64,000 nucleotides of DNA from contig NZ_JADHDY010000007.1 of the NCBI RefSeq assembly GCF_016820535.1, positions 135,524 through 199,523 on the forward strand, given 5' to 3'. Positions 1-7,964 of this stretch are shown in pieces. This DNA is from Sporosarcina beigongshangi. Lineage in GTDB: Bacteria; Actinomycetota; Actinomycetes; Actinomycetales; Micrococcaceae. How positions within the stretch are numbered: the stretch's first letter is position 1; each line of letters begins with the position of its first letter. The position numbers were made by a program, and so were the translations under genes. The notes beneath the pieces are model-generated. The model searched no databases. It saw only the letters and a list, made by a program, of their open reading frames with translations, and was not told the DNA's origin.

Positions 1-1
1 C

Positions 2-703
2 GGGGAAACAACCTACACCCCGGCCCTGCTGCCGGCCATGGCGCCGGGCATGATCATCCTGGCGGACAGGAACTTCGCCTCGGCCAAGCTGCTGCACCAG
101 ATCCGTGCCGCGGGCGCAGATTTTTTGGTGCGGGTGAAGAACGGACGGAACCTGCCAGTGCACCGGCAGCTGGCCGACCCGCGTGAGGGCACGGCCAGAG
201 AGCTGATGGGCCTGTACCACGAGCGGTGGGAGATCGAGACGGCATTCCGGGAGATCAAGTCCACCCTCCTGCAAGGCAGGGTGCTGCGTTCACGAACCGT
301 GCAACTGGTGGAACAGGAGATCTATGCGTTGCTGATCGTGGAGCAATTGCTGCGCACCGTGATGAGCGAGGCCACCAACACGGTCCCCGGACTCGATCCT
401 GACCGGGCCAGCTTCACCATCGCACTGAGCACAGCCAAGGACCTGTTCATCCTCGGACCGGCAGCCAGCACCCGCCAACCGCAACACACAGGATGGCAGG
501 CACTGGCAGGGACCATCGGCACGCACGTACTGGACAGGTTGTTGCCCAAACGCAGGATGCGTACCGGCACACGGACCGTCAAACGGGCCATTTCCAAACA
601 CCAGGCACGGGCCAGCAAGCCACATGGGCCGACCCGCAACGCCACCCTGAGCGTTGAAATCCTGAACACCGGCGCCCTATTGACACCCACAGCAAAGGCC
701 TAA
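2..703 (+). pseudogene. IS4-family transposase, 3' part, probably internally deleted
   Basis: The reading frame is already open at the window edge, so the N-terminus lies outside. An ADRNF motif (the second DDE aspartate) is followed by the IS4 signature YHERWEIETAFREIK, which carries the third catalytic residue (Y-x2-R-x3-E-x6-K). In IS4-family enzymes from actinobacteria the insertion strand between these motifs usually adds some 50-60 residues with a V-x-VRVIEY-like strand. Here KNGRNLPVHRQLADPREGTARELMG joins them directly, which suggests an in-frame internal deletion. That comparison is from memory of the family, so the deletion is an inference. The C-terminal half looks complete, ending LLTPTAKA. 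Confidence 0.7.
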
Positions 704-719
704 CTAAACGGCATTGGGG

Positions 720-977
720 CTAGGCCAGGGAGAGGAAGAGTTTTTCCATGTCGGCACGGTCGGCTATGGGGTCCTCGCTCTTAAGGCACTGTTCCAGCCC
801 GGTGGCGATGATGGCAAACCCGGCGCGATCAATGGCCTTGGATGCTGCGGACAGCTGGGTGACGACCGCGCGACAGTCACTGCCTTCCTCAAGCATGCGA
901 ATCACCGCGTTAAGCTGGCCCTGGGCGCGCTTGAGCCTGTTGATTACGGGCTTCATAGTGTCCGCTTCAAGTTCCAT
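720..977 (-). CDS. cstR: CsoR/CstR-family persulfide-sensing repressor
   Basis: This 85-residue all-helical DUF156 repressor has the family core RLKRAQGQLNAVIRML. Two cysteines remain, Cys35 and Cys64. The position that carries the copper-ligand histidine in CsoR (four residues before the second Cys) is Gly60. That pattern fits the sulfide/persulfide sensor CstR rather than copper-sensing CsoR. Start chosen at 977 because GAGAGGA lies about 8 bases upstream; an in-frame start at 1058 would put codons through an operator. It is divergent from a rhodanese/persulfide-dioxygenase gene set, and its upstream DNA holds two CstR-type palindromes, so autoregulation is likely. The sulfur role is inferred from the residues plus the neighbours. 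Confidence 0.85.
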   Translation of the reverse strand: MELEADTMKPVINRLKRAQGQLNAVIRMLEEGSDCRAVVTQLSAASKAIDRAGFAIIATGLEQCLKSEDPIADRADMEKLFLSLA

Positions 978-1014
978 GGTGGGTTCCTCTCGGGTGCTGG
1001 CTTTCTCCAAGTGT

Positions 1015-1030
1015 ATACCCCTGGGGGTTT
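1015..1030. promoter_or_regulatory. CstR-type operator O1
   Basis: The sequence ATACCCCTGGGGGTTT is a near-palindrome of the CsoR/CstR operator class (TACCCC-n2-GGGGTA). It lies about 40 bases upstream of the cstR start, consistent with autorepression. Its right half is less perfect than those of the other three copies. Confidence 0.7.
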
Positions 1031-1052
1031 CTTTGGGTGTCGACACAGTCAA

Positions 1053-1080
1053 TTCCACATACCCCAGGGGGTATGTGGAA
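1053..1080. promoter_or_regulatory. CstR-type operator O2, perfect 13-bp inverted repeat
   Basis: TTCCACATACCCC and its exact reverse complement flank a 2-base centre. The inner ATACCCC/GGGGTAT is the same core as at the other three sites. It stands between divergent cstR and the small Cys-rich gene at 1140, about 60 bases from the latter's start, and could serve both promoters. Confidence 0.8.
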
Positions 1081-1139
1081 TACTTGAGCCCAGGGGGTGG
1101 CTACGCCCCCTTGATCACCTAAGACCGAAGGAGAACCAC

Positions 1140-1316
1140 ATGTGCCGAACGACCACGTGCCGCAAGTGCCAGAAAACCACCTGGGCCGGATGTGGCCAGC
1201 ACGTCAAGCAGGTCATGGCCAACGTGCCGCGCAGTGAACGCTGCACCTGCGATCCAAATGCCCCGAAAGCGCCCAGTGGCGAAGGCGGGTTCTTCGCGCG
1301 CCTCTTTGGCCGCTAG
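1140..1316 (+). CDS. small Cys-rich protein, possible zinc-binding peptide
   Basis: This 58-residue protein begins MCRTTTCRKCQKTTWAGCGQ and has six cysteines in the first 40 residues (positions 2, 7, 10, 18, 36 and 38) plus His20. The spacing (C-x2-C, C-G-x-H, C-x-C) looks like a metal or persulfide-binding fold. The C-terminal third is Gly/Pro-rich and ends FFARLFGR. AAGGAG precedes the ATG at good distance. Similar short proteins occur in actinobacteria, but I know of no assigned function. It sits between CstR-type operators, so it should respond to reactive sulfur species; a zinc-ribbon or sulfur-relay role is a guess. Too small for many gene finders, but start, RBS and Cys pattern support it. 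Confidence 0.7.
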   Translation: MCRTTTCRKCQKTTWAGCGQHVKQVMANVPRSERCTCDPNAPKAPSGEGGFFARLFGR

Positions 1317-1422
1317 GCCGGGCCGCTCAGTGCGTGCGGCGGTCGGCACCAGCTCAAATGGCGCCGACCGCCCTTTTGCAGGATAAACGATCCCGGGGGT
1401 CGGACAAAGGATGACTTGACGC

Positions 1423-1438
1423 ATACCCCTAGGGGTAT
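1423..1438. promoter_or_regulatory. CstR-type operator O3
   Basis: ATACCCCTAGGGGTAT is a perfect 16-bp palindrome. TTGACG at 1416-1421 directly precedes it and a TATTAT/TTATTG stretch follows, so the operator fills the spacer of a likely sigma-70-type promoter for the sulfur operon starting at 1508. Confidence 0.85.
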
Positions 1439-1458
1439 TATTGTTTGAAGTGGAGCTG

Positions 1459-1474
1459 ATACCCCCAGGGGTAT
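1459..1474. promoter_or_regulatory. CstR-type operator O4
   Basis: ATACCCCCAGGGGTAT has the same 7-bp arms as O3 and lies 36 bp downstream of it, between the putative promoter and the RBS AAGGAG (about 1497). Paired operators would allow cooperative repression. Confidence 0.8.
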
Positions 1475-1507
1475 GCAGCGCAAGCGGACCAACAACAAGG
1501 AGAACCA

Positions 1508-2905
1508 ATGCTTCTCGAACGCATCTATGACGAGGACCTCGCACAGGCCAGCTACCTCATTGGCTGCCAGGCCAAGGGCGAGGCCGTCGTGGTCGACGCA
1601 CGCCGTGACATCCAGGTGTACCAGGATCTTGCCGCAAAAAACGGGATGAAGATTGTCGCCGTCACGGAAACCCACATCCACGCCGACTACCTTTCGGGAA
1701 CCCGGGAGCTGGCCGCGGCAACCGGCGCTGAGCTTTATGTCTCGGGCGAAGGCGGCCCGGACTGGCAGTATGAGTTCGAGGCCGAACGCCTCATGGACGG
1801 TGACACCATCACGCTCGGCAACATCACCGTCAAGGCCCTGCACACCCCCGGACACACCCCCGAGCACATTTCCTTTCTGGTCACCGACGGCGCATTCAGC
1901 GACGAGCCCGGATTCCTGCTCTCGGGTGACTTCGTCTTCTCCGGCGACCTGGGCCGCCCGGACCTGCTCGACGAGGCCGCCGGCGGCGTGGACACCCGCT
2001 TCGCCGGGGCCCACGGGCTGTTCACCTCCCTGAAGGAAAAATTCCTCACCCTGCCCGACTACGTGCAGGTCTATCCGGGCCACGGCGCCGGCAGCGCCTG
2101 CGGCAAGGCCCTGGGCGCGATCCCGTCCTCCACGGTCGGGTACGAACGCAGCTTCGCCTGGTGGGGGCCGTACCTGTCGGCCAACGACGAGGCCGGTTTC
2201 GTCGAGGCGCTCCTTGACGGACAGCCCGACGCCCACGCCTACTTCGCCCGCATGAAGCGTGAGAACCGCGAGGGCCCGGCCATCCTGGGCGATCGCGCAC
2301 CGCTGGCCGAGTTGGACGCCGGGGACGTTGCCGCTGCCCTGGCCGCCGACGAAATCGGTGTGGTCGACACCCGCCACCACACCCTTGTCCACGAAGGCAC
2401 CGCAGCAGGGGCACTGAACATCCCCGCCGGGACTAAGGCCGCCAGCTACGGCGCCTGGGCCGTGGACCCGGAAACGGACCAGCGCCCGCTGGTGCTGCTG
2501 GCCCCGGACAGCGAGAGCGCCACCGAGATGTGGGACCACCTCATCCGTGTGGGCATAGACAAGGTCGCCGGATACATCACCTCCCTGGACGGCCTGCCGG
2601 CCTACGTCCCTCGCACGATCTCCCCGGCCGAGCTGGCAGGGTTCGATGCCACCCTTCTGCTGGATGTGCGCAACAAGACCGAGCACGCCGCCGGGCACGT
2701 GCCGGGTTCCGAACAGCTCAGCGCCGGCCGCGTGCTCTGGAACACCGAGAACCTTCCATCCGACGGAGTGATCGTGAGCTACTGCCAGTCCGGGGTGCGC
2801 AACTCCGTGGCTGCCTCCGCCCTGCGCCGGGCCGGGTTCGACATCGTCGAGGTCGAGGGCAGCTACGCCGGATGGGCCAACTGGAATCAGCTGCAGGACG
2901 CCTAG
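1508..2905 (+). CDS. MBL-fold persulfide dioxygenase / rhodanese fusion (CstB-like)
   Basis: This 465-residue protein has an N-terminal metallo-beta-lactamase domain of the ETHE1/persulfide dioxygenase type: THIHAD (55-60, His56, His58, Asp60), GHTPEH (115-120) and GH at 191-192. Two rhodanese modules follow. The first (about 265-350) has no cysteine in its loop and is probably structural. The last has CQSGVRN with Cys426 as sulfur acceptor. The family oxidises protein- or thiol-bound persulfide to sulfite or thiosulfate in the cytosol. A strong AAGGAG precedes the start. It is first in an operon with two rhodaneses and a TauE exporter behind operators O3/O4, which fits sulfide detoxification. 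Whether it makes sulfite or thiosulfate cannot be read here. Confidence 0.88.
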   Translation: MLLERIYDEDLAQASYLIGCQAKGEAVVVDARRDIQVYQDLAAKNGMKIVAVTETHIHADYLSGTRELAAATGAELYVSGEGGPDWQYEFEAERLMDGDTITLGNITVKALHTPGHTPEHISFLVTDGAFSDEPGFLLSGDFVFSGDLGRPDLLDEAAGGVDTRFAGAHGLFTSLKEKFLTLPDYVQVYPGHGAGSACGKALGAIPSSTVGYERSFAWWGPYLSANDEAGFVEALLDGQPDAHAYFARMKRENREGPAILGDRAPLAELDAGDVAAALAADEIGVVDTRHHTLVHEGTAAGALNIPAGTKAASYGAWAVDPETDQRPLVLLAPDSESATEMWDHLIRVGIDKVAGYITSLDGLPAYVPRTISPAELAGFDATLLLDVRNKTEHAAGHVPGSEQLSAGRVLWNTENLPSDGVIVSYCQSGVRNSVAASALRRAGFDIVEVEGSYAGWANWNQLQDA

Positions 2906-3020
2906 CGTTCTCCACCGCCCATCCCTCCCCCATAAATTCCACCTATTCCCGGTCCCGCATCCCCCTTTCCGGATGCGGGACCGGCCATGCACCATGCCCA
3001 ACAGAAAGGGCCCACAAGCC

Positions 3021-3605
3021 ATGAACCCCGTTCCCCAGACCACCAGCCCCGAAGAACTCAAGGACTGGATTTCCGCCGGCTCCGACGTCGTGGTGCTTGA
3101 CGTGCGCTCCGCGGCTGAATTCGAATCCCTGCACATCCAGGGCTCCTACAACGTCCCCCTCCCGCTGTTGGCCGAACACACCGAGGAACTTGCTTCGAAG
3201 CTCGACACCAAGGTGGTGCTGGTCTGCCAATCCGGCGTGCGCGCCACCGAGGCCAAGACAAACCTCGCGTCGGTCGGATTCGGCAACGCCCACGTCCTAG
3301 CCGGCGGCGTCCCCGCATACAAGCAGGCCGGCGGCCGGACCGTTGAAGGTTCCAAGCGCTGGGACCTGGAACGCCAGGTGCGCATGGCCGCCGGTTCCCT
3401 GGTGATCGCCGGTCTGGCCGGGGGCAAGTTCCTCTCCCCGCAGATCCGCACCGTTGCCGGGGTCATCGGGGCGGGACTGACCTTCTCCGCGGCCACCAAC
3501 ACCTGCGCCATGGGCAAGGCCCTGGCCAAGATGCCGTGGAACAAGACCGGCAGCGAGCCTACCCGCGCGTCGGTCCTCGCCCAGCTTCCGCCCAAGAAGT
3601 CCTAG
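3021..3605 (+). CDS. rhodanese with C-terminal DUF2892 membrane domain (YgaP-like)
   Basis: This 194-residue protein has a rhodanese domain in its first ~100 residues with active-site loop CQSGVRATE (Cys69). A DUF2892 segment of two hydrophobic stretches follows (RQVRMAAGSLVIAGLAGG, then IRTVAGVIGAGLTFSAA), as in E. coli YgaP. The start at 3021 is preferred over upstream in-frame ATGs because the domain begins right after it. The membrane-tethered rhodanese may accept sulfane sulfur from the upstream dioxygenase/rhodanese and pass it to the exporter side. It lies 115 bp behind the MBL fusion and is probably in the same transcript. Confidence 0.85.
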   Translation: MNPVPQTTSPEELKDWISAGSDVVVLDVRSAAEFESLHIQGSYNVPLPLLAEHTEELASKLDTKVVLVCQSGVRATEAKTNLASVGFGNAHVLAGGVPAYKQAGGRTVEGSKRWDLERQVRMAAGSLVIAGLAGGKFLSPQIRTVAGVIGAGLTFSAATNTCAMGKALAKMPWNKTGSEPTRASVLAQLPPKKS

Positions 3606-3702
3606 CACCCACCGGTTGACCCGTCACCAACCGGATTCCTCCCGGTTTCCGGGCCCGGAAGGCACCCACATACCGCTTGAACACGCCCCGAAGGAGCAGA
3701 CC

Positions 3703-3999
3703 ATGACAGAAATCACCATCACCGAACCCGAGCAGCGACGCGCCACGGACCAGCTCCTTGACGTCCGCGAAGACTTCGAAGTCACCGAGGGCATGATCCT
3801 CGGCGCCATCCACATCCCCATGGGCGAACTCAACACCCGCCTGGACGAGATCGACCGCTCCCGCCCCGTCATCGTCCTCTGCCGCAGCGGCAACCGCAGC
3901 GCCCGTGTCGCCGATGCCCTCACCGGGGCCGGATTCACCGCCGACACCATGGCCGGCGGCATGACCGCCTGGCAAGGCGCCGGCCTGCCCGTCGCCTAA
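3703..3999 (+). CDS. single-domain rhodanese sulfurtransferase
   Basis: A stand-alone 98-residue rhodanese with catalytic loop CRSGNRSA (Cys60). AAGGAG lies 6 bases upstream of the ATG at 3703, which decides the start over longer in-frame options. No membrane segment or signal peptide, so cytosolic. Together with Cys426 of the MBL fusion and Cys69 of the YgaP-like protein it makes three acceptor cysteines in one operon, suggesting a sulfur relay. Confidence 0.88.
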   Translation: MTEITITEPEQRRATDQLLDVREDFEVTEGMILGAIHIPMGELNTRLDEIDRSRPVIVLCRSGNRSARVADALTGAGFTADTMAGGMTAWQGAGLPVA

Positions 4000-4059
4000 G
4001 GGCACGCGCCCGCACCAACCCGCCCGTCCTGCCCTTCCGCCCCAGACAAGGCCCCTTCC

Positions 4060-4956
4060 ATGACCCTCACCCTCGTACTTACCCTCCTGCTTTCGGTGCT
4101 GATCGGGCTCTCGCTCGGCCTGCTCGGCGGGGGCGGGTCCATCCTCACCGTCCCAATCCTCACCTACGTTGCAGGCATGAACCCCAAGGAAGCCATCGCC
4201 GCCTCGCTCTTCGTCGTCGGCACCACCTCCGCCGTCAGCGCGGTGACCCACGCCCGCAAGAAGCGCGTCAAATGGCGCACCGGGCTCGTCTTCGGGGCCG
4301 CCGGCATGGCCGGGGCCTTCGGCGGCGGCCTCCTGGGGGGCCAAATTCCCGGAACGATCCTCATGATCGCCTTTGCACTGATGATGGTTGCCACCTCCTT
4401 GGCCATGATCCGCGGCCGCAAGGACCGCACCACCGTGGCCCACGACGGTGAACTCCCCGTGCTCAAGGTCATCCTCGAGGGCCTGGTCGTGGGCCTGGTC
4501 ACCGGGCTCGTCGGCGCCGGCGGCGGTTTCCTCGTCGTTCCGGCACTCGCCCTGCTTGGTGGCTTGTCGATGCCCGTCGCGGTCGGCACCTCGCTGGTGG
4601 TCATCGCACTGAAGTCCTTCGCCGGACTTGGCGGCTACCTCACCACCGTCACACTCGATTGGGCCCTCGTGGGCGGGGTTACAGCCGCCGCGATCCTTGG
4701 TTCCTTCCTCGGCGCCCGCCTGGCCGGACGGATCCCCGAAGCAGCCCTGCGCAAGGGCTTTGGCTTCTTCGTCCTGGCCATGGGCGTCTTCGTCCTCGTC
4801 CAGGAACTGCCCTCCCCGGCCAACCTCATCCTGGGCATCACCGCCGGCGCAGCCGCGGCGGTTGCGGCGCTGTGCTGGTTCGTGATCCCCGTCTGCCCCC
4901 TGCGGCGCAAATCGCACACACCCCCTGCCGCCAACATGGCAACCGAAGCCCACTAG
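4060..4956 (+). CDS. TauE/SafE-family sulfite/organosulfur exporter
   Basis: This 298-residue membrane protein has the two internally related halves typical of TauE/SafE, each with a glycine-rich helix: GLLGGGGSILTVPILTYV near residue 20 and GLVGAGGGFLVVPALALLGG near 150. About eight hydrophobic segments can be counted. The C-terminus ends with a short hydrophilic tail. In CstR regulons such proteins are thought to export sulfite or thiosulfate made by the persulfide dioxygenase. It is 60 bp behind the single rhodanese. The substrate is inferred from neighbours. Confidence 0.85.
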   Translation: MTLTLVLTLLLSVLIGLSLGLLGGGGSILTVPILTYVAGMNPKEAIAASLFVVGTTSAVSAVTHARKKRVKWRTGLVFGAAGMAGAFGGGLLGGQIPGTILMIAFALMMVATSLAMIRGRKDRTTVAHDGELPVLKVILEGLVVGLVTGLVGAGGGFLVVPALALLGGLSMPVAVGTSLVVIALKSFAGLGGYLTTVTLDWALVGGVTAAAILGSFLGARLAGRIPEAALRKGFGFFVLAMGVFVLVQELPSPANLILGITAGAAAAVAALCWFVIPVCPLRRKSHTPPAANMATEAH

Positions 4957-5011
4957 TCTTCGGCTCCCCGCCGTGTTGCCCCTCCCGCCCCGGCACCCCT
5001 GGAACCCGCGC

Positions 5012-6339
5012 ATGAAACCGTCCACCACCAAGATCCTCCCCGTCCTGGGCCTGCGCGCCAACGCGGCCCAGTTCGCCCTGCTTGTCGCGGTCAACGCGCT
5101 GGTCGGCGGCATGGTCGGGCAACAGCAAACCGTCCTTCCGCTGCTGGCCCACGCGGAGTTCGGCCTGAGCGGCTACACGCTCCTCTTCGCCTACGTGGCC
5201 GCCTTCGGGATCGCCAAGGCAGCCTCCAACTGGTTCGCAGGAACCCTCTCGGACCGCTACGGCCGCAACCCGTGCTTCTGGCCGGCTGGCTCTTCGCCAT
5301 CCCGGTGCCGCTGATGCTCATCTTCGCCCCGGACTGGGGCTGGGTCGTCGCCGCGAACGTGCTGCTGGGCATCAACCAGGGCGTGACCTGGTCGACCACC
5401 GTCATCATGAAGATCGACCTGGTGGGTCCGGCACAGCGCGGCCTGGCCATGGGCCTGAACGAAGCCGCCGGCTACGGGGCACTGGCAGCCACCTCCCTAC
5501 TGGCCGGATACCTCGCCGAACAATACGGGCTGCGCCCCGCACCCTTCCTCCTGGGTCTCGCCTACACCGCCCTGGCGCTGCTGTTGTCCGGGGTGTTCGT
5601 CCGAGAGACCCGCCCCCATGCAATCCTGGATGCCGGAAACCTGGCATCCGGAGGCGCCGCGGTGGGGCATGGCATGGACGCCGATCTGACCAACCGCCAA
5701 GTCTTTACCTTGACCAGCTTCCACGAACCGGCGCTGTCATCGGCGAGCCTGGCAGGCCTGGTGAACAACCTGAATTTCGGACTCTCTTGGGGCCTGTTCC
5801 CGCTCCTATTCGCCACCGCGGACCTGAGCACCAGCCAGATCGGCCTGCTCTTCGCCCTTTATCCCGGGGTGTGGGGCATTGGCCAAATGTTCACCGGGGC
5901 CCTCTCGGACCGGATCGGGCGCAAACACCTCATCACCGCCGGTATGCTGGCCCAGGCCGCGGCCCTGGCGGTCATCGCGCTCGGGCACGGATTTGGTGCC
6001 TGGGCGGCTGGAACGGTGTTGCTCGGGGCAGGAACCGCCATGGTCTATCCCACGCTGCTGGCAGCCGTCGGCGACGTCGCCCACCCCTCCTGGCGGGGAC
6101 GCGCGGTGGGCGTCTACCGGGTCTGGCGCGATCTCGGATACGCCGTCGGTGCCATCATTGGCGGGATCATCGCCGACCTCATGGGGATGCACGCGGCACC
6201 CTGGATGGCCGCGGTACTCAGTGCGGCCGCAGGGCTCGGTGTCGCGGTCCGCATGTATGAAACGCACCCGCCGCATCCCCAGCCGGACCAGGCGGTTGAT
6301 ACCTCCGCGATACTTCCGCGCGACCACACCAACCCGTAG
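5012..6339 (+). pseudogene. MFS transporter, single-base frameshift
   Basis: Residues 1-87 (LRANAAQFALLVAVNALVGG to GTLSDRYGRN) lie in one frame and the rest, from LLAGWLFAIPVPLMLIF, in another. The break is at the MFS motif-A loop: adding one base near 5267 (CGCAACCCG to CGCAAACCCG) restores the expected RYGRKPVLLAGW and gives an unbroken 442-residue 12-TM protein. Internal repeat motifs GALSDRIGRKHLI and VGVYRVWRDLGYAVG are intact. Either a recent inactivation or a sequencing indel in a short homopolymer. It is the last gene behind the sulfur operon; transport substrate unknown. Confidence 0.8.
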
Positions 6340-6426
6340 CATGGCCACAGAACCGAGGTACCCTGCCGTGGCGGAGCACGCAGCCGCCCAGGCAGGCCTC
6401 CACACCACGAGCCCAGGAGAAACACC

Positions 6427-6651
6427 GTGACGTACACACACGCCATCACCGTCCCGCTGTCCTGGCAAGATGCCGTCGAACGGACACGCGGCGCCTTGGC
6501 AGAACAGGGATTCGGTGTCCTGACGGAGATCGATGTGAAGGAAACCTTCAGCCAGAAGTTGGGCCAGGAGGCCGGGGCCTCCGTGGGGGACTACATCATC
6601 CTCGGGGCCTGCAACCCGCAATTGGCCCAGCGTGGCATCACCGCCGAACCG
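6427..6651 (+). pseudogene. DUF302 protein, 3'-truncated
   Basis: The GTG start begins 75 residues that match the first half of DUF302 proteins (ITVPLSWQDAVERTR, GFGVLTEIDVKETF, ILGACNPQLAQR). Then the frame runs into unrelated Pro/Arg-rich sequence. The expected second half (substrate-facing strand and VVVRE-like region) is missing. The junction at about 6650 coincides with the start of a transposase-like reading frame, so the gene was cut by a mobile element or by a deletion that fused the two. DUF302 function is unclear; members often accompany sulfur and redox genes. Confidence 0.7.
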
Positions 6652-6919
6652 CACCGAATACAACGCCCGGCCCCATTCCCAGACGCACCAGGTCCCGGTG
6701 CAGCGCTGGGCGGATTCCGGTTTCATCCCGCGCGTCCGGGTGCACCCCGAGGACCTTGACCTGCTCTTGCTCACTGCGGCCGCGCCCCGGAAGGTACAAC
6801 GCGACGGCATCAAGTTCGCCCCCACCCGCTACGTCCCGCCCGACCCCATCGAGACGGAACCGGACACCACCGAAGGAGTCCCGCCACGACAACGATTGCG
6901 CCTCTATGAAACCGATTGA
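6650..6919 (+). pseudogene. Mu/TniA-type transposase, C-terminal remnant
   Basis: In the third frame, TEYNARPHSQTHQVPVQRW then LDLLLLTAAAPRKVQRDGIKF and TRYVPPD match the end of the integrase core and the Mu-type C-terminal domain of TniA/IS481-like transposases (YNxRPHSQT, KVxRDGIxFxGxRY). The catalytic DDE part is gone. After RYVPPD the sequence diverges and stops at 6919, overlapping the next gene's start by 14 bases, as in transposase/ATPase pairs. Assignment is by motif memory. Confidence 0.6.
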
Positions 6920-7810
6920 TCCGACCCACAGCGTGCTCGGCCCGGGCGATGACGGACGGCGCTTTCCTTCCGCGGACACCGGCGAGATGAACCTCGGCCC
7001 GCCGCCGCAGCACCCGCGGCCGCCGTTCCAGCTCACGCGAGAGCTCCGCCGCTTCACCGAATTCGCCGACGCCGTCCGTGCCCACAGCTACATCGGTTCG
7101 CGCTGTGGACCACCTGGGGTCGGCAAAACCCTCTCGGCCCGGCACTACGCCGGCGCCGACGATTGGGAACAATGGCAGCCGCCCTTCCCCGAGCACCTCG
7201 ATCCCGTACCTGAACGCGTGCTCGAATCCCGCACCGCATTCTTCACCCCCACGGTCTCGGCAGGCGTCCGGGAAATCGACCAAGGGCTCCCGCGCGCCTG
7301 CCAGCAGATTTCCTATGCCCTCGACTACGCCGAACACGGCGTCGTGGATCCCTTCATCCACCGCGAGTCACGCTCCAGCGGCCGCACCGAACTGCTCATC
7401 ATCGACGAGGCCGACCGCCTCAAGACCCCCGGCCTCGAACAGGTCCGCGACTATTTCGATCGGCATACCATGGGCGTCATCCTCATCGGAATGCCGAGGA
7501 TCGAAAAGCGCCTGGCCCGCTACCCGCAGCTCTATAGCCGCATCGGCTTCGCGCACGAATACCGCCAACTCACCCCCGAGGAACTCTCCGCCGTTTTGAC
7601 CAGACGTTTCCCGCCAGGGAACGACGAAGCCGATGGCGGTCTCGCACACGCAACAGCCATCGCGACCATCGTCCGGATCACCGGCGGCAACTTCCGCCTC
7701 GTTGACAGGCTGACCACCCAGATAGAACGCGTCCAAACGGTCAACGCCCTCGCCGGACTCACCCCGAGATTGTCGACACCGCGCGGCGAGCCCTCCTCAT
7801 CGGCCACTAA
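6906..7810 (+). pseudogene. TniB/MuB-like transposition ATPase with 3' frameshift
   Basis: An AAA ATPase with Walker A GPPGVGKT (residues 68-75), Walker B LLIIDEADRL and the sensor-like stretch GMPRIEKRLARYPQLYSRIGF, the architecture of the target-selection ATPases that partner Mu-type transposases. The tail should read ALAGLTPEIVDTARRALLIGH and stop at 7808-7810. Instead one C is missing in the run near 7766, so the natural frame continues into downstream non-homologous codons. With that base restored the protein is 301 residues. It belongs with the transposase remnant just upstream; no inverted repeats were found. Confidence 0.65.
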
Positions 7811-7964
7811 GCGCTACAAAAAACACGCCACATACCGTTGCGAGTCACATCTACAGTCCCCCGCCTTCTTTCATGCTGAAAACGGCAGTATTTTGCCGAT
7901 TTATTACGTTCTTGGAACTTTTGGTTCCATATGGGGCGAACCCGGCACTATGCTGCCGCTTTCC

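Noticed and set aside
720..977. Copper-sensing CsoR
   Set aside because: The ligand His is missing and all neighbours concern reactive sulfur, not copper.
1313..3136. Long open frame of about 600 codons on the minus strand
   Set aside because: Antisense to the persulfide dioxygenase and rhodanese genes; Gly/Val/Gln-rich composition of a GC-rich shadow, no domain, no RBS.
3559..5112. Minus-strand frame of about 517 codons
   Set aside because: Antisense of the rhodanese and TauE genes; low-complexity Gly/Asp/Glu-rich, with no recognisable motif.
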